Shown here in pieces: positions 1 through 7,842 of a DNA stretch of 64,000 bases (positions within the stretch are counted from its first letter, which is position 1; each line of letters opens with the position of its first letter). Source of the DNA: an uncultured Lachnospiraceae bacterium (lineage in GTDB: Bacteria > Bacillota > Clostridia > Lachnospirales > Lachnospiraceae); contig CASWRE010000001.1 in the NCBI GenBank assembly GCA_949471785.1, forward strand, positions 62,001-126,000. The letters are read 5' to 3'. The notes beneath the pieces were generated by a model. It had not been told where the DNA came from, made no database searches, and saw nothing but the letters and a program-made list of their open reading frames with translations. The position numbers were made by a program, and so were the translations under genes.

Positions 1-307
1 CAAAATTATTGATTTTACCCACTGTCGTGATGGCAAAACTGCCCAGATGAGACTGGATCAAAAGGGGCTGGGGTTCAAAATCCGAAATACAGCCGATACC
101 CAGATAGCCCTTCATTTCTCCCACATCCCGGTCAAATTTTGTACGAAAAGGAGAATTTTCAATATTATGGATCGCCCGATTAAATCCGCCCTCCCCGTAA
201 GTAGCCATACCGCCACGCCTCGTCCCCAGATGGGAGTGATAATCAATTCCATAAAATAATTCCAGCACACAGTCCCGTTTTGTGGCAACGCCAAAAAATC
301 CGCCCAT
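1..307 (-). CDS. PurF-like class II amidotransferase-fold protein, partial
   Basis: The first 102 codons of a protein that runs off the left edge are visible. It resembles the N-terminal glutaminase domain of amidophosphoribosyltransferase (first step of purine synthesis), with a conserved HLGTRRGG stretch near residues 29-36. The start ATG at 307 is preceded by AAAAGGAG ten bases upstream. The family nucleophile is Cys at position 2 (MCGI); here the protein begins MGGFFG, so the cysteine is replaced by glycine. The RYST.G and HNG.L.N regions are also changed (GCISDFEPQP; TVGKINN). It may therefore be a glutaminase-dead paralogue keeping only the phosphoribosyltransferase half, which cannot be seen. 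A separate true purF is expected elsewhere. It lies 112 bp downstream of rpiB on the same strand. Confidence 0.7.
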   Translation of the reverse strand, partial: MGGFFGVATKRDCVLELFYGIDYHSHLGTRRGGMATYGEGGFNRAIHNIENSPFRTKFDRDVGEMKGYLGIGCISDFEPQPLLIQSHLGSFAITTVGKINNF

Positions 308-419
308 AAATACGATACTCCTTTTCCCAAACCGTTCGCAGCCGTTTTGTACTTTCACGGCCGCAATTATTCTATTGCTTCCCGACTATCTGTTTCCGTT
401 CTTTTTTGCCGGCCCTGTC

Positions 420-866
420 CTACTCTCTTTCCGCTTCAATTGCCGTGATCATGTCCACCCGTCTTTTATGGCGGCCGCCCTCAAATTCCGCGCCCAGCCA
501 GGCGCCGACGATCATCTTTGCCAGCTCTGTGCCTACCACCCGACTGCCGAAAGCCAGAATATTGGTATCGTTATGCTCTTTAGAGAGCTTGGCCGAATAG
601 GGTTCGCTGCACACCACGGCCCGGATACCCTTCACCTTATTGGCCGCCAGTGAGATTCCCACGCCCGTACCGCAGATCAATATGCCCTGATCCACCACTT
701 TATCCCGCACCGCGCAGGCTACTTTCTTTCCGTATACCGGATAATCGCAGGACTCCCGCTCGTCCGTACCGTAATTGACTACCTCATGGCCCATAGACTC
801 CAGATACGCTGCGATTTCCCTTTTCAAATCCACCGATGTATGATCATTGCCTATTCCGATTTTCAT
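420..866 (-). CDS. rpiB: Ribose-5-phosphate isomerase B (allose-6-phosphate isomerase type)
   Basis: A 148-residue cytosolic isomerase that interconverts ribose 5-phosphate and ribulose 5-phosphate. The E. coli enzyme also accepts allose 6-phosphate. The sequence matches E. coli RpiB along its whole length: the active-site cysteine is C65 in ICGTGVGIS, followed by GIRAVVCSEPYSA, HNDTN and GGRH. The start has GGAGG eleven bases upstream. It is the last gene of the rpe-tkt-tkt unit, 113 bp after the transketolase C-terminal subunit, with a hairpin in the gap. Its presence near alsE- and alsK-like genes (14.8-16.4 kb) makes an allose route possible, but the neighbours on its own transcript point to the pentose-phosphate pathway. 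Confidence 0.93.
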   Translation of the reverse strand: MKIGIGNDHTSVDLKREIAAYLESMGHEVVNYGTDERESCDYPVYGKKVACAVRDKVVDQGILICGTGVGISLAANKVKGIRAVVCSEPYSAKLSKEHNDTNILAFGSRVVGTELAKMIVGAWLGAEFEGGRHKRRVDMITAIEAERE

Positions 867-913
867 CTCACGTTTCCTCCGATATTTTCCGTAAAACTAC
901 ACACTATGTCATA

Positions 914-943
914 GAGGCATCGACCAAAAACGGCCGATGCCTC
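914..943 (-). other. Stem-loop between transketolase and rpiB
   Basis: Arms GAGGCATCG and CGATGCCTC are perfectly complementary around a 12-base centre. No T-run follows in the direction of transcription, so this is more likely an RNA-stabilising or partial-attenuation hairpin than a full terminator. Confidence 0.5.
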
Positions 944-979
944 CTGTATTATACAGGCCGCCGCCCGAAACGGCAACCT

Positions 980-1921
980 TTATTTTACAAATTCCAAAAC
1001 CTGCTCGTATACGCCTTTTCCGTCCAGACGATATTTCTCCAGCAGCTTCACCGCCGGGCCGGATTCACCGAACACATCCTGCACGCCGATTTTCTTCACA
1101 GGCGCCGGCTGCCTCTCGCAGAGCACATCGCAGACTGCGCTGCCCAGGCCTCCGATCACCGAATGCTCCTCCACGGTAACAAGCCGGCCGCATTCCTTCG
1201 CCGCCTTTACGACCAGATCCGCGTCGATGGGTTTGATCGTATGGATATTGATCACTCTGGCCCCAATGCCCTCTGCTTTCAGCAAATCGGCGGCCTCCAG
1301 AGCCGAATTCACACAGAGGCCTGTTGCAATGATGGCCACATCCTGACCCTCCCGCAGCGTCACGCCCTTGCCGATCTCAAATTTATAATCCGGGCCGTCG
1401 TTGATCACCGGAACCGCCAGCCGGCCGAAGCGCAGATACACCGGGCCGTCCATCTCGTAGGCCGCCCGAACTGCCGCCTTCGCCTCCACATCGTCAGAGG
1501 GATTAATGACCGTCATGCCCGGAATCGTGCGCATCAGGGCAATATCCTCGTTGCACTGATGGGTGGCTCCGTCCTCGCCCACGGAGATACCCGCATGGGT
1601 GGCACCGATCTTTACGTTCAAATGAGGATAACCCACGGAATTTCTCACCTGCTCAAAAGCCCTGCCCGCCGCAAACATGGCAAAAGTGCTGGCAAAGGGC
1701 ACCTTGCCTGTGGCAGCCATACCGGCGGCAATGCCGATCATATTGGACTCGGCGATCCCGCAGTCGATATGCCGCTCCGGGAATACGGCCCTGAATTTCC
1801 CTGTCTGTGTAGCGGCTGCCAGATCGGCATCCAGAACAACCAGATTTTCATGCTCCCTGCCAAGTTCCACAAGAGCCTCGCCATAGCTCTGTCTGGTGGC
1901 GACTTTCTTTACTTCTGACAT
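980..1921 (-). CDS. Transketolase, C-terminal subunit (split)
   Basis: 313 residues carrying the pyrimidine-binding and C-terminal domains of transketolase, the thiamine-diphosphate enzyme moving two-carbon units in the non-oxidative pentose-phosphate pathway. Visible marks are ERHIDCGIAESNMIGIAAGMA, with the catalytic Glu of the Pyr domain in CGIAE, and the C-terminal VTVEEHSVIGGLGSAV. It overlaps the end of the N-terminal subunit gene by 13 bases and has AGGTGA inside that gene, so the two chains should be made together and form one enzyme. Split transketolases are common in Clostridia. An alternative specialised use, cleavage of apulose 4-phosphate, is known for split transketolases, but no apiose isomerase is visible here. 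Confidence 0.92.
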   Translation of the reverse strand: MSEVKKVATRQSYGEALVELGREHENLVVLDADLAAATQTGKFRAVFPERHIDCGIAESNMIGIAAGMAATGKVPFASTFAMFAAGRAFEQVRNSVGYPHLNVKIGATHAGISVGEDGATHQCNEDIALMRTIPGMTVINPSDDVEAKAAVRAAYEMDGPVYLRFGRLAVPVINDGPDYKFEIGKGVTLREGQDVAIIATGLCVNSALEAADLLKAEGIGARVINIHTIKPIDADLVVKAAKECGRLVTVEEHSVIGGLGSAVCDVLCERQPAPVKKIGVQDVFGESGPAVKLLEKYRLDGKGVYEQVLEFVK

Positions 1922-2748
1922 AACGCTTCACCTGCCTTTTCCAAATCTGCCATGGCTATGGCATACTCTTCGTCATTGGGGGCCTTGCCGTGCCAGCCCA
2001 CCTGATTTTCCATAAAGGATACGCCCTTTCCTTTGACGGTCTTCATCACAATGGCCGTGGGCATGCCCTTCGTCGCCCTCGCTTCGTCAAAGGCGGCCTT
2101 CAGCTGATCAAAATCATTGCCGTCGGCCACGGAAATGACATGGAAATTGAATGCCTCAAACTTCCTGTCAATGGGATAGGGGCTGCACACCTGGTCTACA
2201 GGACCGTCGATCTGCAGTCCGTTGTTATCCACGATCACACACAGATTGTCCAGCTTCCGATGGCCGGCAAACATAGCGGCCTCCCAGACCTGTCCCTCCT
2301 GAATCTCGCCGTCGCCCAGCAGGGTATAGACACGATAGGAATCCTGACTGAGCTTGGCCGACAGCGCCATACCCACCGCCGCGGAAATCCCCTGGCCCAG
2401 AGAACCGCTGGACATGTCGATGCCCGGGGTATGCTGGATGCAGGGATGTCCCTGCAAATGAGAGCCGATATGCCGCAGCGTCTTCAAATCCTCCACCGGG
2501 AAATATCCCCTATGGGCCAGTGCGGAATACAGGCCGGGAGCCGTATGACCCTTGGAGAGCACAAACCGGTCGCGTCCCGGATCACCCGGATTCTCCGGAT
2601 CAATATTCATTTCCTCAAAATACAAATACGTAAACACATCTGCGGCTGACAGCGAACCGCCGGGATGTCCCGCCTTGGCGGCATGGACGCCGGTCACGAT
2701 ACCTTTGCGCACCTCCACGGCCATTTTCTGAAGCTCTGTTTTATTCAT
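1909..2748 (-). CDS. Transketolase, N-terminal subunit (split)
   Basis: 279 residues forming the diphosphate-binding domain of transketolase. The thiamine-diphosphate motif is visible as GDGEIQEGQVWEAAMFAGHRKLDN, beginning near residue 145 and ending in the family N-N pair VDNNGLQ. Other family marks are GHPGGSLS near residue 28 and KGHTAPGLY near residue 66. GGGAG lies six bases upstream of the ATG. It sits 137 bp downstream of rpe and overlaps the C-terminal subunit by 13 bases, which gives the order rpe, tkt-N, tkt-C, rpiB: a compact set for pentose and hexose phosphate exchange. Confidence 0.92.
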   Translation of the reverse strand: MNKTELQKMAVEVRKGIVTGVHAAKAGHPGGSLSAADVFTYLYFEEMNIDPENPGDPGRDRFVLSKGHTAPGLYSALAHRGYFPVEDLKTLRHIGSHLQGHPCIQHTPGIDMSSGSLGQGISAAVGMALSAKLSQDSYRVYTLLGDGEIQEGQVWEAAMFAGHRKLDNLCVIVDNNGLQIDGPVDQVCSPYPIDRKFEAFNFHVISVADGNDFDQLKAAFDEARATKGMPTAIVMKTVKGKGVSFMENQVGWHGKAPNDEEYAIAMADLEKAGEALCQK

Positions 2749-2885
2749 AACTCGCTCCCTTCCTTTACATCTTTACTGACGGTCAAGCCTCTGTTACCGA
2801 CCTTCCTGATCTCATCAGCATTTCCTGTGTCGACAAAAAAATGCATGTTGTACCTCCTCGCCTTTCGGCTCATTATGAAATTATG

Positions 2886-3554
2886 TTAAGCGGAATATTC
2901 CGCAAAAACACGCTGAAACTCCCGGATCGACTCGCCAATCCGTCCGTTAAATACACTGGAACCTGCCACGATCAAGCCGGCGCCCGCATCCAAAACCTGC
3001 CGCACATTGCCCGGCTTCATGCCGCCGTCCACTCCGATGGGAACGGACCGTCCACTCTCCTCCAGCATTTTTCGCAGCCTGCGGATCTTCTCTGTCATAG
3101 CGGAAATATAAGTCTGTCCCCCGAATCCCGGATTGACCGTCATGAGGAGCACCGCATCCACATCCCCCAGCACATACTCCAGGGCCGTCAGAGATGTGGC
3201 CGGATTTAATACCACGCAGACCTCTTTCTCAAGAGCCCGGATCTGCTGAACCGTCCTGTGCAGATGTCTGCATGCCTCCGCATGGACGCCGATCCGATCC
3301 GCTCCGGCCTCTGCCGCCGCCTCCACATAACGGCCCGGCTCATCCACCATCAGATGCACATCGAAAAACAGACCGCTGGCCTTCCGCATGGAGGCAATCA
3401 CCGGAAATCCCAGAGACAGACTCGGTACAAAATTGCCGTCCATCACGTCAATATGTACGGCGCGGACCCCCGCCTCTTCCACTTCCCTCAAATCCCTTCC
3501 AAGATTGGCAAAATCTGCCGACAATACGGAAGGCAGCAGTTCAATCTTGCCCAT
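2886..3554 (-). CDS. rpe: Ribulose-phosphate 3-epimerase
   Basis: 222-residue TIM-barrel epimerase interconverting ribulose 5-phosphate and xylulose 5-phosphate. Family motifs are LPSVLSADFANLG at the N-terminus, HIDVMDGNFVPSLS with the metal-binding His and catalytic Asp (residues about 35-40), VHLMV near 66, MTVNPGFGGQ near 138 and DGGMKPGN with the second catalytic Asp near 174. It is the first gene of the rpe-tkt-tkt-rpiB unit and has its own promoter 119 bp upstream of the ATG. The paralogue at 15747 is more like AlsE than this protein, so the two probably have different substrates. Confidence 0.93.
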   Translation of the reverse strand: MGKIELLPSVLSADFANLGRDLREVEEAGVRAVHIDVMDGNFVPSLSLGFPVIASMRKASGLFFDVHLMVDEPGRYVEAAAEAGADRIGVHAEACRHLHRTVQQIRALEKEVCVVLNPATSLTALEYVLGDVDAVLLMTVNPGFGGQTYISAMTEKIRRLRKMLEESGRSVPIGVDGGMKPGNVRQVLDAGAGLIVAGSSVFNGRIGESIREFQRVFAEYSA

Positions 3555-3672
3555 ACCATTCTCCTTCCCGTGTGCTGATCTCCTGTCACTCCACCAGCCA
3601 GCAGCCGGAATGCCCGTCGGTCAGGCATTTTTGGCCTGTGACGGACGGTAACATGCGTCTTCTGCTGCCTGT

Positions 3673-3701
3673 ATTATACCAGTTTTCCTATGCAGTGTCA
3701 T
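3673..3701 (-). promoter_or_regulatory. Sigma-A promoter of the rpe-tkt-rpiB unit
   Basis: On the minus strand, ATGACA (-35), 17 bases, TATAAT (-10), with an extended TGG just before the -10. It lies about 120 bp upstream of rpe and downstream of the aroE-like terminator, so the pentose-phosphate unit can be transcribed on its own. The leader contains a small hairpin (TGCC...GGGCA, near 3612-3630). Confidence 0.75.
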
Positions 3702-3740
3702 CCGTTTTCAGCCAAATTGTGTATAAACACATAACAGGCT

Positions 3741-3767
3741 GTTACTGTTCACTCCGTGACCAGTAAC
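3741..3767. repeat. 27-bp intergenic palindrome
   Basis: GTTACTG, one base, TCAC, three-base loop, GTGA, one base, CAGTAAC: an almost perfect hairpin between the aroE-like terminator and the rpe promoter. Its left arm and loop (CTGTTCACTCCGT) resemble those of the hairpin at 27791-27819, suggesting a small repeat type separate from the GTAAC...GTTAC family. Confidence 0.55.
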
Positions 3768-3782
3768 CAGCAGTTTGGGCAT

Positions 3783-3822
3783 GAAAAAGCCCGATTCTTT
3801 TTTCAAAGAATCAGACTTTTTC
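3783..3822 (-). terminator. Terminator of the deoR-to-aroE-like operon
   Basis: On the minus strand a 17-bp stem (AAAAAGTCTGATTCTTT paired with AAAGAATCGGGCTTTTT, two G-T pairs), a GAAA-type loop and a closing T-run. It is 66 bp past the stop of the AroE-like gene and separates the sugar operon from the rpe unit. Confidence 0.85.
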
Positions 3823-3871
3823 CATACGCCTTAAATCAGGCGCCAACAGCGATTTTCATAGCTCTTTGCCT

Positions 3872-3899
3872 GTAACCGTTGGCTTATCTAAACAGTTAC
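3872..3899. repeat. GTAAC...GTTAC repeat overlapping the AroE-like stop codon
   Basis: Begins GTAACCGTT and ends ACAGTTAC, matching the ends of the hairpin family seen at 38866, 40535 and 45487; the centre has drifted. It covers the last codons and stop of the AroE-like gene, so this repeat has supplied the C-terminus of a protein. Confidence 0.45.
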
Positions 3900-4754
3900 G
3901 CTGATACCATATTCTTTTGCAAGCGCCTCTTTCATACTCCCGGCATCGGCCACCTCGCCGGTCCAGTAATAAATACTCTCCACACACTGGTTAATCAGCA
4001 TACCCAGGCCGTCCAGCGTCCTGGCCCCCCGTTTTTCCGCCTCTTTCAAAAGCTGGGTGTGGGGATGATTCGGTATGACGTCGCAGACCACCATGCGGTC
4101 TGTAATGGAGTCAAACACAATGTCCGGCCTGGCGTCCACATCGGGATAAAGACCGATATTGGTCGTGTTGACCAGCACGTCCGTATCCCCATCCAGGGTC
4201 ATCGTGTGATCCCATTTTCTATAGGAAACTTTCAGATCAAAATGTTTCCGGATCGTCTCCAGAAGTTCCTGCCCTCTCTTCTCGGACCGGTTCAGAATGA
4301 CCAGCTCACCGATGCCGGCCCGGCAGAGCTCCACGGCTATGGCCCTGGCCGCTCCGCCGGCGCCCAGCATAGTCACCTTTTTCCCCTGCAGCGCAATTCC
4401 GGCGTTTTCCAAGGATTTCATAAATCCTTTACCGTCCGTATTCTCCCCCCGAAGCTTTCCGTCTTTGACCACCACGGTGTTGACAGCGCCCATGATGGCC
4501 GCCTCCTCCGAAACAGAATCCAGATAGGGGAGCACGGCCACCTTGTGGGGAATCGTCAGATGGATACCCTTAAAGTTCAGGGCCGTCAATGCCCGCATGG
4601 CGTCTTTCAAATCCTCGGCTTTGACATTAATTGTGACGTAACGGTAAGGAATTCCCAGCTTTTCAAAGGCATCCTGCGCCACCACTACGGTGGGATTCTC
4701 ATCGATCGGGTCCCCAAATACGCCTACCAGTTCTTCTCTGTATGATTTTTCCAT
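3888..4754 (-). CDS. AroE-like (shikimate dehydrogenase family) oxidoreductase
   Basis: 288 residues with the two-domain fold of shikimate dehydrogenases. The catalytic pair is present: Lys in LTIPHKV and Asp in ENTDGKGF. The NADP-binding glycine loop is MLGAGGAARA. However, the N-terminal SxS motif that holds the shikimate carboxylate is missing: the region reads GDPIDENPTVV. The substrate is therefore probably not shikimate, which fits its place as the last gene of a sugar operon. Of two ATGs, 4754 is chosen because GAAGGAGG lies a proper distance upstream; the one at 4760 is only one base from it. The reading frame overlaps the preceding UPF0303 gene by coupling, and a terminator follows at 3783. 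Confidence 0.8.
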   Translation of the reverse strand: MEKSYREELVGVFGDPIDENPTVVVAQDAFEKLGIPYRYVTINVKAEDLKDAMRALTALNFKGIHLTIPHKVAVLPYLDSVSEEAAIMGAVNTVVVKDGKLRGENTDGKGFMKSLENAGIALQGKKVTMLGAGGAARAIAVELCRAGIGELVILNRSEKRGQELLETIRKHFDLKVSYRKWDHTMTLDGDTDVLVNTTNIGLYPDVDARPDIVFDSITDRMVVCDVIPNHPHTQLLKEAEKRGARTLDGLGMLINQCVESIYYWTGEVADAGSMKEALAKEYGISVTV

Positions 4755-4756
4755 GG

Positions 4757-5254
4757 TCATGCCTCCTTCACGGTCTCTATGTCCTGTATACCCAGATATT
4801 TCGCCATTGCATCTGCCGCCGTCTGATGATCCCGGGTATGAGTCAGCCCGGACACGGCCAGCACGCCGATGCACCCGACCCCCTTTACACGGATCGGAAA
4901 GCCCCCGCCCATATTGGCGTATACATCAGCATCCAGATGAGCGTCCCTGTACAAATCGTCCTCCCCCACAAAGGGCATATAGTGGACCCGCAGCGTACTG
5001 CGATGGAGCATATTGACGGTGCGCACCTTGCGCGACAGCCACAGGTCGTTGTAATTGTTGGTGCCATTGCAGCCGTAGCGGAATACCATGTAACCGTTGA
5101 TCCATATCTCCGCCGCGATGGCCAGGCCCTCCTTCCTGGCGTCCTCCACCAGCTGACAGCCCAGCTTCCACGCGTCGTCGTTATCAAAATGTTCAAAGAG
5201 CAGCTGCTCTTCCTGCCTTACTACAATCGCGTAATTCTCCTGCTCCAGCGACAT
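4757..5254 (-). CDS. UPF0303 / haem-degrading-fold (DUF336) protein
   Basis: 165 residues of the Haem_degrading (GlcG/HbpS-like, UPF0303) family. The visible family signature is the C-terminal NMGGGFPIRVKGVGCIGVLAVSGL segment (residues about 113-136) followed by DH and a short helix. No signal peptide or membrane segment is seen, so it is cytosolic. The biochemical function of UPF0303 is not established. GGAGG precedes the ATG, it starts nine bases after the M24-like gene and its stop overlaps the first possible start of the AroE-like gene. Its fixed place between an M24-like protein and an oxidoreductase suggests a role in handling a sugar or aldehyde intermediate rather than haem. Confidence 0.8.
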   Translation of the reverse strand: MSLEQENYAIVVRQEEQLLFEHFDNDDAWKLGCQLVEDARKEGLAIAAEIWINGYMVFRYGCNGTNNYNDLWLSRKVRTVNMLHRSTLRVHYMPFVGEDDLYRDAHLDADVYANMGGGFPIRVKGVGCIGVLAVSGLTHTRDHQTAADAMAKYLGIQDIETVKEA

Positions 5255-5263
5255 ATTCCCTCC

Positions 5264-6361
5264 TTATAGCTCCTGCACCAGAATATCCGGCCTCCGAATC
5301 GTCTTTCCGTCAACGGTCACGTCACGGTACACCCAGTTTCCCGTATAGGAAATAATTTTCTGTTCCTCTCCGCGAACCACATACGTATCTTCCAGTTTCA
5401 CTCCGGCAATCGTCGGATTCCAGGAAAAGCCCTGATGATCCAGCGCCACGTCCTCCGTCTCGAAATTCGCGCAGTAATCCCTGGTGAGATAGCCCAGGGC
5501 GCCTCCCTGATGATGCAAGTGGAAATCCTCTTCGTAACCGGTGGATTTGTATACGGCATACCCCTTCTCCAGCACTTCACGGGCAGGTACGCCCGCTTTT
5601 GTGTTCAGAATATACGTGGCGTCAATCTTAAGCAGGGCTTCATATTTGTCGCGTATTTCTTTGGACAGGGGCTCAAAGGATGTGATCCTGCTGATTGACA
5701 CGGTGAGGCCGTATTTCTGCGCGCAGATGGCAATCATGGCGCACTTTTCGATTTTTTTGCCCGTGGGCAGGGGATGACGGTACTTCAAAAGCCGCTCGTC
5801 GGAAGCCACCAGGATCACCGGCACGGCGTATCCCTTTGCCAGAAGCCGTCCGACGACACGGCCCGCCGCCTCATGCTCCGTCTCGCCGGGCCGGATATCC
5901 CGCACGGAATCTTCCAGAATCCGGGCCGCCTCCGGGCCGATCTCATCCATTCTTTTTTCTTCCGCTTCTGTCAGCACATACCGCAGGGCCTGTATTTTTC
6001 CGGAAATATCCCGGGTCCCGTATATACCGTTATCGCTGCCGATCATTTTCCCCTCCATATAGGGTTTCAGAGCTTCCCTCTCGTCTTCATGCCAGCGAAA
6101 ACCGATCAGCTTAAAACTGCCGTCGGTCAGCTCTTCGTCGAACACCCGATACATCTCGCTGGAATTGCACACCGCATAGGCTCCGTCCGCCAGGATCAGT
6201 ATCCGCGCAGAGGCCTGGCCGCAGCTTCGGTCTACCATATCTCCCTTCCCTCCGGTGATCCAGTAGAAATTATGAATGGACGAGAGAAGCACGCCGTCCA
6301 GCCCCTCGTCCCCCATCATTTTTCTGACTCTGGCAAATTTTTCTTTTAATTCTTTTGTCAT
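5264..6361 (-). CDS. M24-like (creatinase fold) protein with lost metal ligands
   Basis: 365 residues: an N-terminal creatinase-type domain (about 1-125) and a C-terminal pita-bread domain as in Xaa-Pro peptidases. Active M24 enzymes bind two metals with Asp, Asp, His, Glu, Glu. Here the Asp-Asp region reads AICAQKYGLTVSISRITSF, with no Asp; the first Glu position reads SWNPTIAG, with Asn; only the His (HHQGGALGY) and last Glu (KLEDTYVV) remain. It is thus unlikely to be a dinuclear peptidase. The start at 6361 has GAAAGGAG upstream and overlaps the kinase stop (ATGA). It is the third gene of the deoR operon; family members in catabolic operons may act as non-proteolytic hydrolases or binding proteins. 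Confidence 0.78.
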   Translation of the reverse strand: MTKELKEKFARVRKMMGDEGLDGVLLSSIHNFYWITGGKGDMVDRSCGQASARILILADGAYAVCNSSEMYRVFDEELTDGSFKLIGFRWHEDEREALKPYMEGKMIGSDNGIYGTRDISGKIQALRYVLTEAEEKRMDEIGPEAARILEDSVRDIRPGETEHEAAGRVVGRLLAKGYAVPVILVASDERLLKYRHPLPTGKKIEKCAMIAICAQKYGLTVSISRITSFEPLSKEIRDKYEALLKIDATYILNTKAGVPAREVLEKGYAVYKSTGYEEDFHLHHQGGALGYLTRDYCANFETEDVALDHQGFSWNPTIAGVKLEDTYVVRGEEQKIISYTGNWVYRDVTVDGKTIRRPDILVQEL

Positions 6362-7842
6362 TGTCCGTTCTCCTTTCCGCATAGGCTTTTCCATCGTAAA
6401 TATTGCTCGTCCCATATTCGTTCCTGCTCCGGATAGAATTCCAGGATCTCAAATGATTCCCGGATAATGCCGCGCCCCTCTTTCAGCCCGGATATTTCCC
6501 CGGCGCTTTTTATCTGCACGAGCAGATTACCGGCCAGCGCCGCCTCGAAAGGCCCCGCGTACACCGGCCTGGCACAGGCTTCCGCCACGAAACGATCCAG
6601 GGTCCGATTCTGCCCGCCTCCGCCGAGAATATAGATCTCCTCCAGTTTATTTCCGCCTATCCGTTCCAGCAGTTCAAACACCAGACGGTATTTGAAGGCC
6701 AGGCCTTCCAGCACCGCGCGGATCACCGCGCCGATATCTGTTACCGGCCCCTGGCCCGTGCCCACGCAATAATCCGAAACCTTTTTCAGCATATTTCCCG
6801 GCATATAAAACGCCGCATCGTCGGGATCGATGAAGAATTGCCACGGTTCCGCCTGTGCGGCCAGCCTCTCTGCCTCTTCGTAAGACAGTTCCCGGCCATA
6901 TTTTTCCCGGTAGTCCAGCTGGCATTCCTGCAGTATCCACAGTCCCATCACATTCTTGATCATGCGATAGCGATGGTCCACGCCGCCCTCGTAGGCGATG
7001 TTGGCCAGGTAGGCCTCCTCCGTAAGCCGCGGCTCCATGACCTCTGTGCCCACGATGGACCAGGTCCCGCTGCTGATATAGCCCACATGCTCCTTGTCCG
7101 TAGGCAAAGCCGCCACGGCGGAGGCTGTATCATGTCCCGCCACGGCCACGACATACACATCCCCCGGCGTATCCGTCAGGATCTCCCTGTGGATTTTCCC
7201 GGCGACGGTTCCCGTCTCCACAAGGGGAGGGAAAATATCTTTCCGGATATCCAGCCGCTCCATCAGCGCGTCGGCCCACCGGCCTGTCCGCCAGTCCAGC
7301 AGCTGAGTCACGGAAGCCATCGTATACTCCGTATACATTTCACCTGTAAGCAGATAGCCCAGAAGTTCCGGTATCAAAAGGGCATGGGCGCAGTGTTCCA
7401 GCAAGAATTTTTCGTCCTCATAAACCATAGCCGCCATCTGCATCGACGTATTAAACAGCGCAATCTGGCTGCCGGTCCTATCATACAGCTCCCGCTCGGA
7501 CACTTTCCCGTAAATCTTTTTCGCGTGGCGCTCGGTCCTTGCGTCACGGTAGCATCTGACCTGATTAAAAAGACGGCCCCCGGAATCAATCAGACCGAAA
7601 TCGTTGCAAAAAGAATCCATCCCCACGCTGAACAGAGTTCCTTTTGCCTCCCTGTGCGCCTTTTTAATCCCCAGCTCCAGGTTCCGGTAAATACCGATTA
7701 TATCCCAGTACAGGCCGCCCGCCATACTCGTCTGTCTGTTGGAAAAGCGATGGACGACTTCTGTCTTTAGCTTATGCCCGTCCAGGAAGCCCACCATCAT
7801 TTTTCCGCTGCTTGCTCCTAAATCAAAACCTAAATATCTCAT
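6358..7842 (-). CDS. FGGY-family sugar kinase, rhamnulokinase-like
   Basis: 494 residues of the FGGY carbohydrate kinase family, closest in pattern to RhaB (L-rhamnulose kinase). The N-terminal ATPase domain opens YLGFDLGASSGK; the catalytic Asp is in VAGHDTASAV (about residue 236); the C-terminal domain has the nucleotide-binding ILGGGGQNRTLD. Such enzymes phosphorylate ketoses or polyols in the cytosol. It overlaps deoR upstream and the M24-like gene downstream, each by four bases (ATGA), so it is tightly coupled to both. No rhamnose isomerase or rhamnulose-phosphate aldolase is next to it, so the true substrate may be another ketose (for example fuculose, apulose or a tetrulose). Confidence 0.85.
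   Translation of the reverse strand: MRYLGFDLGASSGKMMVGFLDGHKLKTEVVHRFSNRQTSMAGGLYWDIIGIYRNLELGIKKAHREAKGTLFSVGMDSFCNDFGLIDSGGRLFNQVRCYRDARTERHAKKIYGKVSERELYDRTGSQIALFNTSMQMAAMVYEDEKFLLEHCAHALLIPELLGYLLTGEMYTEYTMASVTQLLDWRTGRWADALMERLDIRKDIFPPLVETGTVAGKIHREILTDTPGDVYVVAVAGHDTASAVAALPTDKEHVGYISSGTWSIVGTEVMEPRLTEEAYLANIAYEGGVDHRYRMIKNVMGLWILQECQLDYREKYGRELSYEEAERLAAQAEPWQFFIDPDDAAFYMPGNMLKKVSDYCVGTGQGPVTDIGAVIRAVLEGLAFKYRLVFELLERIGGNKLEEIYILGGGGQNRTLDRFVAEACARPVYAGPFEAALAGNLLVQIKSAGEISGLKEGRGIIRESFEILEFYPEQERIWDEQYLRWKSLCGKENGQ

Noticed and set aside
836-1918. A 360-codon plus-strand frame across the transketolase region.
   Set aside because: It spans the opposite strand of the transketolase gene and has no start signal or family resemblance.
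1909-7842. D-apiose pathway (FGGY kinase plus split transketolase).
   Set aside because: Split transketolases are ordinary in this group, the two genes are in separate transcripts, and no apiose isomerase is present; kept only as an alternative.
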